Shown here: one piece after another, positions 48,701-59,754 of the stretch
How the letters are laid out: every line of letters begins with the position of its first letter
Position numbering within the stretch: position 1 is the stretch's first letter
Assembly (NCBI GenBank): GCA_037447655.1
Contig: JBBHKE010002320.1
Location: 21,001-85,000 of the forward strand
Direction: 5' to 3'
Length of the DNA: 64,000 nt
Source: Zygnema cylindricum
Lineage: Eukaryota; Streptophyta; Zygnematophyceae; Zygnematales; Zygnemataceae
The notes under the pieces: generated by a model
What the model was told of the DNA's origin: nothing
The model's database searches: none
The model's input: the letters and a program-made list of their open reading frames with translations, nothing else
Program-made: the position numbers and the translations under genes

Positions 48701-51700
48701 TGTGCAACGATTGGACAAGGCAGCAGTGATGGATATTTTGCAAACTTGTGCACGTTGTGCTGCAGTGGACCACTCTCCTCCGACTCTTATGTGCGTTTTG
48801 GCGGTGGCCGATACAATTCAAAAGCAGGTAAGTTTTTCTTCGCAGACCTCTTATGTAGAACAGTTTTCTTCACAGACCTCGGATGTGGAATAGTTTTTCT
48901 TCACAGACCTCGGGTGTAGAATTGAAGTCTTCTAAACTTAGCGGAAATGAAAATGTGCTAAGCTTTGAAGTTGGCAGGTGTAGGTTTATTCCCATGGAAG
49001 TTCTGCAAGTTTGTCTGTTTTTTTTTGCCTCTATAGGCAGTAAATTCTGAAATTGTTCCTTTGGCTGCCATTAGCCCGATTGTACAACACTTGAAATGGT
49101 TTTAGATTCCTGCAGAAAGGCGGGATTGTGTTAAACGTTTTGATTGAGATGAGAATTGAAAAGGATGAGAGTGGAACCATACTTGTGTCTTTATATTGTC
49201 ATGTACTATATATGATCGAATTTTAAGCAAGATTTTGTCATCAAGCACCGAGCGTCCTCTTCTGTTTTAATTTCTTAAACATTTTCTTGTGGATTCTGGC
49301 TCCAGACAGTAATATCCATCCTACTTCCATTATGCTTCCATTGTTTTTTCTGCTTATGCCAAGTGGTACAGAGTGGGACATGTGACTTAGACATTTATTT
49401 ATTTATTTATTTTGCAGCAAGGTGTGGAATTCGCTGCAGAGCATTTGCTACCCTTGCTAACGCCCCTTTTAATTACCCAACAACTCAGTGCTCCGCAATT
49501 TGCTAAATTTATGCGTCTCGTTTTGGATATTCTTCAGTGAGTTCACATTAACTTACCTTCTAGACTTACCAGTGTTGCATACCATCAATTTTAAAACAAA
49601 ACGAGGGTTCATTGGAGAATAAATGACCAATTCGGTTTTCGGCTTCCGGTTCAACTTTCGGTTTTTGTGTGTACCTGCGCGCTCCTATTCCTGATAAACA
49701 ATTAGATTTGCTGAAATAATTGGTTTAGGTTTCATAAATGGGCTTGGCTCTAAAGAAGTTGCAGGATCTTTTCAAAGAATTGTTTCAGTTTAAATCAGGT
49801 CATAAAAATGCTGTTCTCGTAAGCCAGATTTAAAGTTCAGGATGTGTATGTATATCTTCACTAATTGACATATTCAGGTGTAAATTACCCTTTTTTCACA
49901 AAATAATGGGCTGTAATGGTGTGTAAGCTTTAGCTTCCCGTCTACCCTCTCTTAAAGCTACTGCTTCTCCCTTGATTGCCTGTTCTTTGCAGCAAAATTG
50001 AGGACAAACGAGGAGTTAATTTGAGTGAAGCAGATTCTGTATCTCTCGATTTTGCTGGTCTTGGTGCTGGCTCGACTGTACTAAATTTGTCTGGAAGCAG
50101 TGAACCTACCAAGGTTTTGGCATCCAAGTAAGAACATGTGGTCCTGTCTCTTTGCACTCAACAACAAGATTCTAAAACTGGGCAGAAATCCGGTATTGAA
50201 TAGTATTGCCTGGTGTTGTGCACCTAGTGGGGACTGTTTGATCCTGAATCTATCAGCCGTTTTTTCAGTTGTTTTTTTTCCGTTTTTGGCAGACTCCACT
50301 GAGTGTTTTTGGTTGCTGTGTTATTAACGACCATCGTGTATTCTATAAAACATGCTGTTTTTGTGTGGTGAGGTGATGTTTTACTTGTTGGTCTGAACAG
50401 GCTTGCAAGGTGAAGGATAGTTTTTTTGGAGAGAAGAAGGTTCGTGGATTTCTTTTATGCATTTTCTGATGGAATATTCAGGTTTCCCCACTCTATCTCA
50501 TCTGCTTTAAATGTTTATAGAGGACACACAGAACACATACTAGGAACAAGTATCGATGCACTAACATATTTATATGTATATATATATATATACAATATTA
50601 TTGTATATATGTACATGCATATGTTGTGTGTCTGTGTGTGTGTATTCATGTTATCACTTTTTCACGATTTCGGTTGTTGTTTGAGTGCAGGCCTACTACT
50701 TCCTGGGATGCGACCGATGATTGGGGTCCTATTGCAAAGACAAGTGCACCAGCCACCCAAAACAATGTGACTATTAGCGGGTTTTTAGAAGCTCCTCCCA
50801 TGGCACCTCCTCCTCTTCCTACCACAAGCCAAACCTTAACAGTTAACACCACACAGTCTTCTACCTCCTTCTCGTGGTCGGGTAATCCTTTGCCTCAGAC
50901 ATCCTCCATTGATCCCTTTGCTAATACACTTATGATCACTAATACAGCCTCCAGTGACCCTTTTGCTAGTTCTGCTATAGTCGCTAAAACAGCCTCTATT
51001 GACCCCTTTTCTAATTCAAATATGGTTCCTTCGACAACCTCCAGTGACCCTTTTGCTTCTTTAACAAGCCCACCCGCAGGTCCTAGTATGGTCTCACAAT
51101 ACTCAAAACCTCAAACTGTGTCCAGTCCCAAATCCTCTCCCACTCTCACAGGAGGTAGTATGCAAATAACTGGAGGAAGTGGCCTCAGAACCAACCTTTC
51201 AGGCTTAGGTTCATCTGCAGTACCCTTAAACAATATCAACACTAATTTTGGACATGATCCTTTCACTCTTCCTAAGTCTGGAGTGAGTCAAGGATCCACT
51301 TTCTCCCTCGGTTCGAATTCGACCGAGAAAGCCGATGATGACCCGTTTGCTGATTGGCCGCCGCGAACCACGGGAGGGAGGATGTTGGACCCCAACGGGG
51401 CAACTCCAACGGAAACCTCGTCATATAAATCAGGGTTATCGTCAGGAGGTATGAATTGGGGCACCGGAAATAGCACTGGAATGAGTGGTTTTGGAGCTCC
51501 CAGGCCTCCCATGAACTCAAATCCTATAACTACTGGTATGTCTAACTCAAATGTCACGTCACACGATTGGAATGCTTTATCCTCTGGGCAAAGGACACAA
51601 GGACAAAGTTTCCCTCAGACTCAACAACAACCTGATTTGGACTCCTTCTTTAGTACTCCTACTAGGACACCACAGCAATTAGGAGCTCCCGGGAGTATGG

Positions 51701-51927
51701 GGATAGGAGTGTATGGTACTCCCAATGTGGGTATGGCTAGTGGTATGGGGACAGGTGGCGCTCCACGATTGGCTCCTCCTCCTCTTGGTCGGGGGATAGC
51801 TCCTCCTCCGATTGGTCGAGGAATCGCTCCTCCTCCTCAGGGATTGGCCCGGGGTAGAGGGAGAGGACAAGTATCCGGTTCAATGGTAGGATTTCAGAAT
51901 CAGTCTTCTCTGCCTGATCTTTTGTGA
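39768..51927 (+). CDS. SCYL2: SCYL2-type SCY1-like pseudokinase, seventeen coding exons
   Basis: Exons 39768-39833, 41246-41305, 42008-42153, 43235-43448, 44000-44104, 44433-44537, 44899-45096, 45497-45623, 45850-45911, 46153-46239, 46433-46519, 46825-46938, 47629-47820, 48666-48827, 49418-49536, 49993-50127, 50691-51927 give 1071 residues in frame. The order is a protein-kinase-like domain (about 40-330), helical HEAT-type repeats (about 345-640) and a long disordered tail. It is a pseudokinase: the HRD motif is HRS (191-193) and the DFG aspartate position is Gly (near 213). YAAPE and [15 protein letters not shown] are typical of the C-lobe. The tail has WDATDDWGP, six DPF motifs of the kind that bind AP-2 and other clathrin adaptors, and a Gly/Arg-rich end. 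SCYL2 works in clathrin-mediated traffic between trans-Golgi, endosomes and plasma membrane; plant members affect growth and root hairs. The exon 7 donor is weak (GTCAGA) but keeps frame. The tail is long compared with the roughly 900-residue plant proteins I recall. Confidence 0.9.
43764..43806. repeat. GC-rich 43-bp palindrome in SCYL2 intron 4
   Basis: CGGCCTGCAGCCGCCTTCG on the left is matched, with one mismatch, by CGAAGGCGGCCGCAGGCCG on the right around a five-base centre. It contrasts with the AT-rich intron. It could be a small foldback insertion or form a stable RNA hairpin in the pre-mRNA. Confidence 0.8.
44365..44446 (+). repeat. 41-bp tandem duplication of the exon 6 splice acceptor in SCYL2
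   Basis: ATGGGG(C/A)GGTTTTGACAA and the following CTCTTTCAG|ACTGT occur at 44365-44405 and again at 44406-44446. Each copy has its own CTTTCAG acceptor (ending at 44391 and 44432). Only the second gives an open frame; use of the first adds 41 bases and meets an in-frame TGA soon after. Confidence 0.85.
50570..50643 (+). repeat. AT and GT microsatellite in the last SCYL2 intron
   Basis: Runs of TATATA around the near-palindrome ATACAATATTATTGTATAT, followed by a GTGT run. Low-complexity intronic sequence just upstream of the last exon. Confidence 0.8.
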
Positions 51928-53914
51928 TTATGGTAGACACAAGACAAAAAAAAAAAACAAAAAAACAAACAGAGAAAAACACTTTTTGAACTCCGTTCCT
52001 TACAAGTTAAGCTTATTCAGTTATAGTTTAGTGTAATAGGTGGAAAGTGTATTAGGGAAACAAGATTATTATAAGAAAGAAAGGTATTTTTTACATTGAC
52101 AACCTTTCTGGTTGATAAATTTCTTATGAATTGAAATTGTGTGTTTAGTCGATAAGATTCTAGCGAGAGCTCCCTAACCTTTGCCTGGAATACCGGTCTT
52201 CGATGCAAAAAAAAAAAAAAATCCCATCATATGTTTGTTATTAGAGTTGTCATTATTTACCTTTTTCAAAAATTATTTCAGAAGATTCTAGAGCGAAGCT
52301 GCCTAACTTTTACCAAAGGATTGTGGCTGTATTGTTCCCATGCTTCTTTCTCTTTTAGTGGTTGATAGGAATACAGGATCTCAATGCATTTTTTTTTCCC
52401 CACAGTATGTTTGGTATTAGAAGCTTGTCATTTAACTTTTTCCAAAATTTCTGATTACTTGCGTAACTTATTGTTGCCATTATATGTGACGAAGTTATTA
52501 AATTGGCGGTTTCAATTTTTACAATTCGGAATAACAATTTAGACTTAATTTCCGTTGCACATTTTTGCTTCGAGGTTGTCAAATAAACCCATAAAAACAA
52601 AAAGAGGGAATCAATCATCGATCATCCGTTGCTTCGAGTTTCAGATGTATCTAACTACACAGTATATTGACTATCAACAATTATCAATGTGTGTTTATAC
52701 CATTAGCACTGTTTCGTTCCGCGTGACGGATGTGCCGTTATTATTTAAAAGTTTTTCAGCTCTTTGCCATACACAAATTATTCTAGCTGGTTTGACGTAG
52801 ACCAACTTCTGGTTTCTCCGTTGTGGGTTTTATTGATGGTCAGAAAAGTTCTCTTGGGTACTGAGCTTGTAATCAAAGTAGTGATGTTATTTATTAGTGA
52901 GATATCTCCCATGGTCAATTTTCAACGCCGTATGTAGTAGTCATAAACAACAATTACTTCTTCAAGGGGACCATGCTGCTGCAAAGCTGAACATTTATTT
53001 GATTTTTTGAAGGTGGTCTGATGTCAGTCATAGGGGAAATACGATAAGAAATTTTTTGTCGTAATCATACAGTTTTCGTCACTGTGCATGAGATTGCACA
53101 AGAAATTATATGAAGCACACGACTTATCCACATCATATCCACAAGACGAGGGTAAATTTCGATAGTGTAACTCGCCTGTCACTTCCCCATGATAAAATTG
53201 TGTGCAGTATAGGAGGATTAATTGCATTGTCGGTGGTAATCATGGTAATTGTACAGAAAGGAGTACAACATCAGAGTAACCTAGTAATCTTACAAATTTA
53301 TTTCATTTCGACATTCAGGGTGGTACTCGGAGCCAATTGTACTCTATCATACTAAAGTTTTTACGAGCCCCCGCTTGCTCAGCACATTTACATATATTCT
53401 TGAGAGTTTCACCAGTAATTAGCTGAAGGTATTTTGTTATGCGATGTTTTATACACTTCTAATCTATAGGCAAGCTGGATTTTCATCCATGTTGTTAGCT
53501 GCTCATAAATTCGCCATCTGTTTTTAGATCGTGTACTTGGTTGAGCTGAAGAAAAGGTTAAAACAAAATCTCCAGTAATTTGTTGATGTCCTGTGGTTTT
53601 GGTACATCTTTTCGCATCAAAGTAGTTTAGAAAACGAACATTTTGAGCAAAAACGAATGCTTAAATCGATTGTCGATAAAGGGAAAATCTAATGGTGTTA
53701 CTATAAATACTATAGGCAAAAAAATAATGGAGAAGCCATAAGTGTTAATGCATAATCTGGATACGGGTATACATGGTGTAAACGGTAAATAACTAGTTTG
53801 TGCTACTAGTTCTTCATCCACACTTTATTCTGGTCTAATTTAAATTGAATGCACGATGTAGTTACTTACGTTGATATCATTTCCTCGATATTCGAAAGGT
53901 GGTACCTACTAAAT
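51928..53914. other. SCYL2 3'UTR and gene-free DNA
   Basis: The 3'UTR begins after the TGA at 51925-51927. Two diverged tandem copies of a segment of roughly 130-180 bases occupy about 52145-52450: GATTCTAGCGAGAGCTCCCT against GATTCTAGAGCGAAGCTGCC, each followed by an A- or T-run and a TATGTTTG(T/G)TATTAGA word. A polyadenylation site cannot be placed with confidence. Beyond 52500 nothing gene-like is seen. Confidence 0.5.
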
Positions 53915-54130
53915 TTTCCTAATAAAATTTTGACCCACTTTCGCATCCCTCCAGCTCACCTTCAAACTTTTACTAAAATCACCTCGCGAGGTGATTTTAA
54001 CTAAAGTTCCACGATATGAGCTAATAGGCAGATGTTGTCGCACGCGTCGGGGGTTTTTGACAATTTTTGTGTGTGGAGTCCAAAAAAAAAAAACCACTGC
54101 ATGTTTCCAGCCCGTGCGTGACGTGCGCTT
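53915..54130 (-). repeat. dispersed repeat, copy 2, with a 26-bp perfect palindrome
   Basis: This is an inverted copy of the repeat at 19320-19470 (shared AAAATTGT, CGTGCGACA, TCTGCCTATT and GCGAAAGTGGGTC in order). It differs by a perfect palindrome at 53974-53999, in which AAAATCACCTCG is followed directly by its own complement; copy 1 has only one arm (AAATCACCTCG). Confidence 0.7.
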
Positions 54131-54439
54131 TTTTTCGTACAGGGGCCGTGGAGGGGTCTCGACCAACTAACGCCATTTTGCAAAAGCGAAGTCCGTGAAA
54201 GCGCATCTCTCTCTCTCTCTCTCCCTCTCCCACTGCGACATTTATCTCACAATTCTTGCAATGAAAACGTCAATAATGGTATGAAATGAAAGATCTATGA
54301 AAATGATTTCTTTTACTATCTTTGGGCATATTTTGATAACAAGTAGAGTGAGAACGGACTAAGAAACCAAATCAGGAAACCATGGCGGAAAGTTCTAAAA
54401 TTTGTGACGTCGGCGCTGTCATAATTGAACGTGACGTCA

Positions 54440-54600
54440 AAATGTCACAAGCCCTAAACATCTACAATGTCACAAGTAACTAGACGTCTACAACCGTCGA
54501 TATTTTGTAAAGGTCATCAAATGTCGCGAGTTTTGTAGTCGTCTACAACCGTCACAAATTACACCCATGTCTACATCCGTCACAATCTGAAGTAACGAAC
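54440..54600. repeat. short interspersed GTCTACAACCGTCACAA motif cluster
   Basis: GTCTACAACCGTC occurs near 54486 and 54546 and in altered form (GTCTACATCCGTCACAA) near 54571; GTGACGTC and GACGTCA words lie at 54410-54440. Related words are found on the opposite strand near 24240-24275. No gene boundary explains them. Confidence 0.5.
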
Positions 54601-55290
54601 CTTACCTCGGATATAGTCGCCATCGAAGCAGCTCGACATGTGGGTGTGGCCGCCCGTGACGCGGCTACAAGGAGCGTGATTATGCCCATCATGGTGATAT
54701 GGACGGCTTCATTCCGATGGCGGTCGATATATTTGGTTGTTTGGGTGTCGCTTGGGACGAGTTCCTCCGTGCTTGTGGTCGGCGCTCGTTCGAGCGGCGA
54801 GGACCCGGGAGCCCTTCTGTTCAGTACTTACTTCTTTTTACCGTCAACGTTTTTCCGTGGCCCTACAACAGGTGTTGGCTTATATAGTGGTTTACAACGA
54901 GTGTAAGCTTCTATCCTCCTTGGATCGTCTCTTGCAACTATGGATCGTTGACGTGTCCCGGAACTCCCTCCTCGTGCTCCTCCACGATTCGAGGACTTAC
55001 TTGGTTGTTTTTTGTATATTTTTAGTTATGTTGGGGTTTTGTTTATAGATGTTCGATCTTCCCTTTGATGTTTCGTCTGCTGTTTTTTGCTTATTTGGGT
55101 GTTTTCGGTTTACCTACCATCCTTTCGTATTTTCGTTGCTTTTGCTTTGCTTATCCTTTTGTTTATTCCCCTCACATGTAGTTTTTTAGTTTTTGCAATG
55201 CTACTTCCTTTTGCTCCCATGGACTCAATGGTTTACCATCGCACTTTTTAATAAAGTCAGCCATTTATTTATTTTTTTATTTCATTTCTT
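54600..55290 (+). pseudogene. 3' relic of a LINE-type retroelement (reverse transcriptase C-terminal region)
   Basis: One frame reads DGFIPMAVDIFGCLGVAWDE then FLRACGRRSFERRGPG. A neighbouring frame continues with SVLTSFYRQRFSVALQQVLA. These resemble the region downstream of the reverse transcriptase domain in plant LINE-like elements, so at least one frameshift separates the pieces. GC content is higher than the surroundings. After about 300 bases of non-coding tail there is an AATAAA-like signal and a (TTTA)/T-rich stretch near 55250-55285, consistent with a retrotransposed 3' end. The 5' part is missing. The assignment rests on motif memory and is tentative. Confidence 0.45.
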
Positions 55291-56090
55291 TACATTGGAA
55301 TGCTTTGAAAGTAGTACGGAAAATCTTCGCTAAAAAACAAAGTAACAAGACGAAGTTTCGGTTACATGGGAAATTGCCCTTAGAATCCCTTGAAGTGAAA
55401 GGCGCGGTATCCTTGTTCCGCCGTACCGCTGGGTACCGAAAGGCCTTGAGATCCAATTTTTGAAGTAGTAACCAAGCAGGATAAATTAAAAAGCACGATG
55501 GTAACCCATCTGAGTCCAGAGTACAAAAGGGGTGGCATGGCCAAAACTGAAAAACTACAATATAAAACAAATAGAGCGATGGGAACAAAAAGAAAAGAAA
55601 AGAAAAGAAACGATCAACAAGGAAAATAAAAGCACCCAAACTCAAAATGAAAAGCACGATAACTCGGAAAACCAAAACTACAACCCTATATTTTAGTGTT
55701 TTGTATAGGTAGCCTTTTACCAAAAGTCGGCGTGCAACTTTTGTTGATTACCGACAACTGACATATTTGATCGATACACCGAAATAAAATGTCGCGATGG
55801 TTAACTTTTGACTGTTTTTTGTGGGATTCTTGCTCATCTACTAATAAGAAAGCCATAATTTGTTCTGTACTAGTTTGACTTTACTGCTAAAATTAGGACT
55901 GGAGTAAAGAGTCGTACTTTTGGTCCTATGGAGTGCGACTTTATTGTACGTAAAGTGCTGCGCAGTCCTGATTGGAGTTCCATGCTTCCACTTTTCAAAG
56001 TATACCGTGATCGTTATTATCGTAAAGAAACAAATAGTGTTATTAACTCTAAATTGGATTCAATGGCTTAACATTAACAATACATCACAG
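55291..56090. other. gene-free DNA
   Basis: No exon, RNA or repeat boundary is supported. A hydrophobic minus-strand frame at 55277-55723 has a T-rich composition and no family features. Confidence 0.45.
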
Positions 56091-56092
56091 TA

Positions 56093-56709
56093 CACCGTGA
56101 ATCGTAATTAGAGTAAATAACGCTAATTCGGTCGCTCGAAATTTCGACTCTCTCACGTCAAATAGAGTAGATGATTCTATTTTTTTCATTATTATAATTT
56201 AGGTAAGGTTTAATTAGCGTAAAAAACTATAATATAGGTTCGTTTTAAATAGTGTGTTGTACGGACGACGTCCGACCGTGCAAAATTATACTTTTATAAG
56301 TAAAAAGGTACTAATAATGATTTAATAGAATCACGCTCTCACGTGAAATCGCACTAAACAAAAAATCAATCACATCGAAAAAAAGTCATTCGCATAATTC
56401 TCGTCCGTCGACAGCATCGTCGTCAGTGTGAACATTAACTGACATTCAGCGCGACAAATAGCCCTAACGTCATAATGGCGTCAAAACTATACGGAATGAC
56501 AGATTTTGTACGTCTACGTAATTTAGTGTTCATAATTTCAGCGCGGATAATTATTGCCGACATAACCCAATATAGAGTACTTAAATAAATTAGAGTAAAC
56601 TTCCTCTGTGAAAAAGTTATATCACACAAATTAGCGTTCATAACTCTAATTGTTTTTTATTTATTTTTTTACTCTAATTTTTTCTTTACTCTAATTACGA
56701 TTCGCGGTG
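56093..56709. mobile_element. TA-flanked MITE, 617 bp, CACCGTGAATCGTAATTAGA family
   Basis: Ends are CACCGTGAATCGTAATTAGA at 56093 and CTAATTACGATTCGCGGTG at 56709, each next to TA. The interior matches the element at 61303-61784 over long stretches, for example around AATATAGGTTCGTTTTAAAT. It has no coding capacity. Confidence 0.85.
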
Positions 56710-56711
56710 TA

Positions 56712-57692
56712 CTTTACGAACATATTTATGATTACCCTAAATAGTAATTACCTTGGTTACTTAGTTTAATCGGCACATCGCAGTTTAACATAGCAATCAT
56801 TAGAATTAGAAGCATAGCAAATACATGTATCTTTACCACGTTTTTCTAACTAAGGGTTTTCAAGCAGACTTTCCAACATTTTGGACAAAACAAGTTGGTC
56901 ACACTGTTTGCCACCATTGGTGTGGATCACAAAAATGTATTAAGTAAAATTTTGATATTACATGCCAAAATAAAATTTACCCATATTGGTAATCATATGC
57001 CTGCGTTCTTATTGTTGTTAGCACCATATGAATTGCAATAGAATAAATGCCAGACGCTTTAAAACTTCATGCAATAGAGCAAAAAATACCACTATAATGT
57101 ATTTGTAAAGGGCATAATCAGCTATACATAATCAGAATATACATAATCAGGTAAAGACAAGGACTACGAGGTATATGGTTTTACAAGGTAAAGTATGCAA
57201 ATCAAAGATGCACAACAAACGTAAATCCGCCTTTAACAAAAAATGGAGACATCTCAAAACTATGCCTAGACATTCAAGCCCGCCAAATAATAAATTGCAA
57301 AACAACACAACTTCCTATTATTTATTTACATTGTATTTGCAAATAAGTTAAGTTAAGATTACATTTTCGCATAAATGGAAATCCAAGCTAGTATTCCACA
57401 AACACAGGAATTGTTGTGCCTTAAAAGAGAAGCTTCATGTCTTCCTAGCCTCAAAATATATATCTAAATATAGAGCTTATACAATGTTATTCCATAGTAA
57501 TATAAAGCTCTATACTATACATCTCCCAAAAAAAAAACATGAAAACCCCTATTTGCCAATACTAAATGGCTACAAGCTCATTATACATCCCACCTAAACC
57601 TTGTCATTGCGACAAATCCAACAAAAATGGGTAGCAATCCACACTATTTCGCTAGTATACTCTTTCGCCTGGACCCAACCCCTTTTCCCTCA
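56712..57692. other. gene-free DNA including NHL 3' flank
   Basis: AT-rich sequence without a supportable gene. The 3'UTR of the minus-strand NHL gene should occupy part of it just below 57693, but no unambiguous polyadenylation signal can be chosen. The word CATAATCAG is iterated near 57113-57150. Confidence 0.45.
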
Positions 57693-59754
57693 CTACCTCT
57701 TTTTCTGCCCATTATTTCCTCTGGTTGGCCGAATCCTGACGTCATATACCGTGGAATAAAAATACGCTGGCGACAGCGTCCCGCCGACTTCCGCGCGTGT
57801 GAACACTGACATCCGTATCTGCAACGGCACGATTCCCGCCGCTTCATCCGCCTGCAAGTAATGCCCCGCGTGCTGCACATAACACGGTGCACACTTCCAC
57901 TCCGCCACAACGGTTCCGCCGCTCCGTACAGCGACTACGTGCGGCTGTAGCGAAGCTTGGCCGATAGCCACACCCTGATACGACACATCGAATGTCGTAT
58001 TCTCGTAGTGCAGCGCGAAATTGTTGTTAGGGTTTTCCGCTTTCACCACTAATTCGGCGTCGGCGTAGAGATAGACGGCCGGCTGGTTGGGAATTCCATC
58101 GGCCCCGATCTCGTTCTTTGTATCTTTCCAAGACTCCCACCACTGCATGTTCCATAACCAATAAATACAAATGTTGCTTACCAAATGCCATTTACGCATG
58201 GAAAAATAAATACACTAGCTTGGTAATGCATAGTAGTGAACCATAAGGTATGGTTGATAGTTCTAAGTACGTAAGTACCACATAACCGGGTGGATTAAAT
58301 AATTTGTCTTAAGTGAAATAGTCACATTAGTGTGACAAAGCGTAATAAACGCATGATATATGGATTTTATCTAATTTTAGGAGAATTCCCAAATAACAAT
58401 ATGATAGAGCAACACAATAAAGAAAGAAAATTGAACCACAATCCCCATTAACAATCGCTCAAAACTGTGCGTGAAATGAACTAAAACAACCGACATAGAC
58501 AATGGTGCCCAAAACTACTAATGGAATTTCTTTTCCTACAAGTATCAATAATGCTCCCAAAAATAGCAACCTCTCTCTAAACGCCTTCTCTTCCTTTGCT
58601 AACCTTGATCTTGATCTCATCGAGTTCGTAGCTCGGCTGCTTCGGCTCCAGAGTGAAGAATAAAGCCAAAAGAGAGATTCCGAGCGCGATCGACAGCAGC
58701 GTGAGACCGATGGTGAGCCATATGCAGATCCGGTAAACAAGGGGGCCCCTAAAAAGAAGCCACTGCACATGGAAAACGGGAAAAATAAAATAAAAAAATG
58801 ATGGAGAAGGGGAGTGAATGTGGGAGAATAAAGACCGGGGAGGAGAATGAGGAGAGGAGGAGGGATGGTTTATGGGTTTATAACTAGAAAATGGGGTACC
58901 ATCAAGGGATAGTACTACGTTAGATAAAGTACAAGAATAGAGTTGACGGTCGTCTATGGCCACTTTACATTATCCATTAACTATTCCCCTTTCCACTTTC
59001 CTTTCACCTCTCCATCCATTCCTTCCATTCCATTCCTCCTCTCTTTCCCTTCCTTCCCCATTCCACTCATCTGTCCTCCCCTCCATTCCTCCCATCCCAT
59101 TCCTCCATCTCCATCTCCACACTTTTTATTCCATTCATCTCCATCCCACTCCCTCTCCCTCCCCTTCCCCAATTTCTACCACCACCTCTCCCTTCACCCC
59201 CCCATTTCCACTGACCTTTCCTCCCATCCATCCCTTCCCTGGCTTTCCAATGTCCACCAGCGCGAAAGCCGGAGGGAGAGGCATGTGATACGCCCTCCCA
59301 TCTCCACTCACAAAAGGGGAAGAGAAAACCAGAAAACCTTCCCTCTCCCTCCCCCTCCCCCATACGCCCCCCCTCTCTCCCTCTCCCCCATCATCGGACC
59401 TTCCGTATCCATCCCTCCCCCCCCTCCACCATTTCCTCCTCCCTTGGAGAGCCCTGTCTCCGGATCGTACGGCTCACTCTCTGGGGACGGCACGTCAGCA
59501 GGAGATCTCCTTGGGCGGCTCCGCATTTTCCGGGCCTGGGCGGCAATCTGGGCGGCCGTACGGGCGGTGGCTTGGGCGGCCTCCTCCTGCTGGGCGGCTT
59601 GGGCGGCTTGGAGGATCAGGCTTCCGACACGTGTCCCGCGGTCATTCGCAGACTCCGTACGTTTGGTACGGCTGTCGGATTCGGAACCCGGGGGGGGAGA
59701 GGGAGGGCGAGAGAGAGCCTTCTGGTAGTCTCCCCCTGCGTCCCATTCAGCCAT
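57693..59754 (-). CDS. NDR1/HIN1-like (NHL) membrane protein with LEA_2 domain
   Basis: Exons 59754-59338, 58762-58604 and 58142-57693 join at phase 0 to encode 341 residues. Residues 1-139 are a low-complexity cytosolic region: Pro/Ser start, an Ala/Gln-rich helix (QAAQAAQQEEAAQATARTAA), a basic patch and a Gly-rich stretch. A single membrane span follows (about 146-172, RICIWLTIGLTLLSIALGIS). The C-terminal half is a LEA_2 beta-sandwich: VKAENPNNNFALHYENTTFD contains the conserved NPN motif, then VSYQGVAIGQASLQP. This type II topology is that of NHL proteins, plasma-membrane proteins linked to pathogen and stress responses. Typical members have about 200-260 residues, so the N-terminus is unusually long. 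The first donor (GTTTTC) is weak and the exact end of exon 1 could differ. Intron 1 is strongly purine-biased on the sense strand. Confidence 0.8.

Noticed and set aside
58943-59728. Plus-strand Pro/Ser-rich open frame of 261 residues
   Set aside because: Antisense of the purine-rich NHL intron and first exon. The minus-strand spliced model has a membrane span and a LEA_2 domain.
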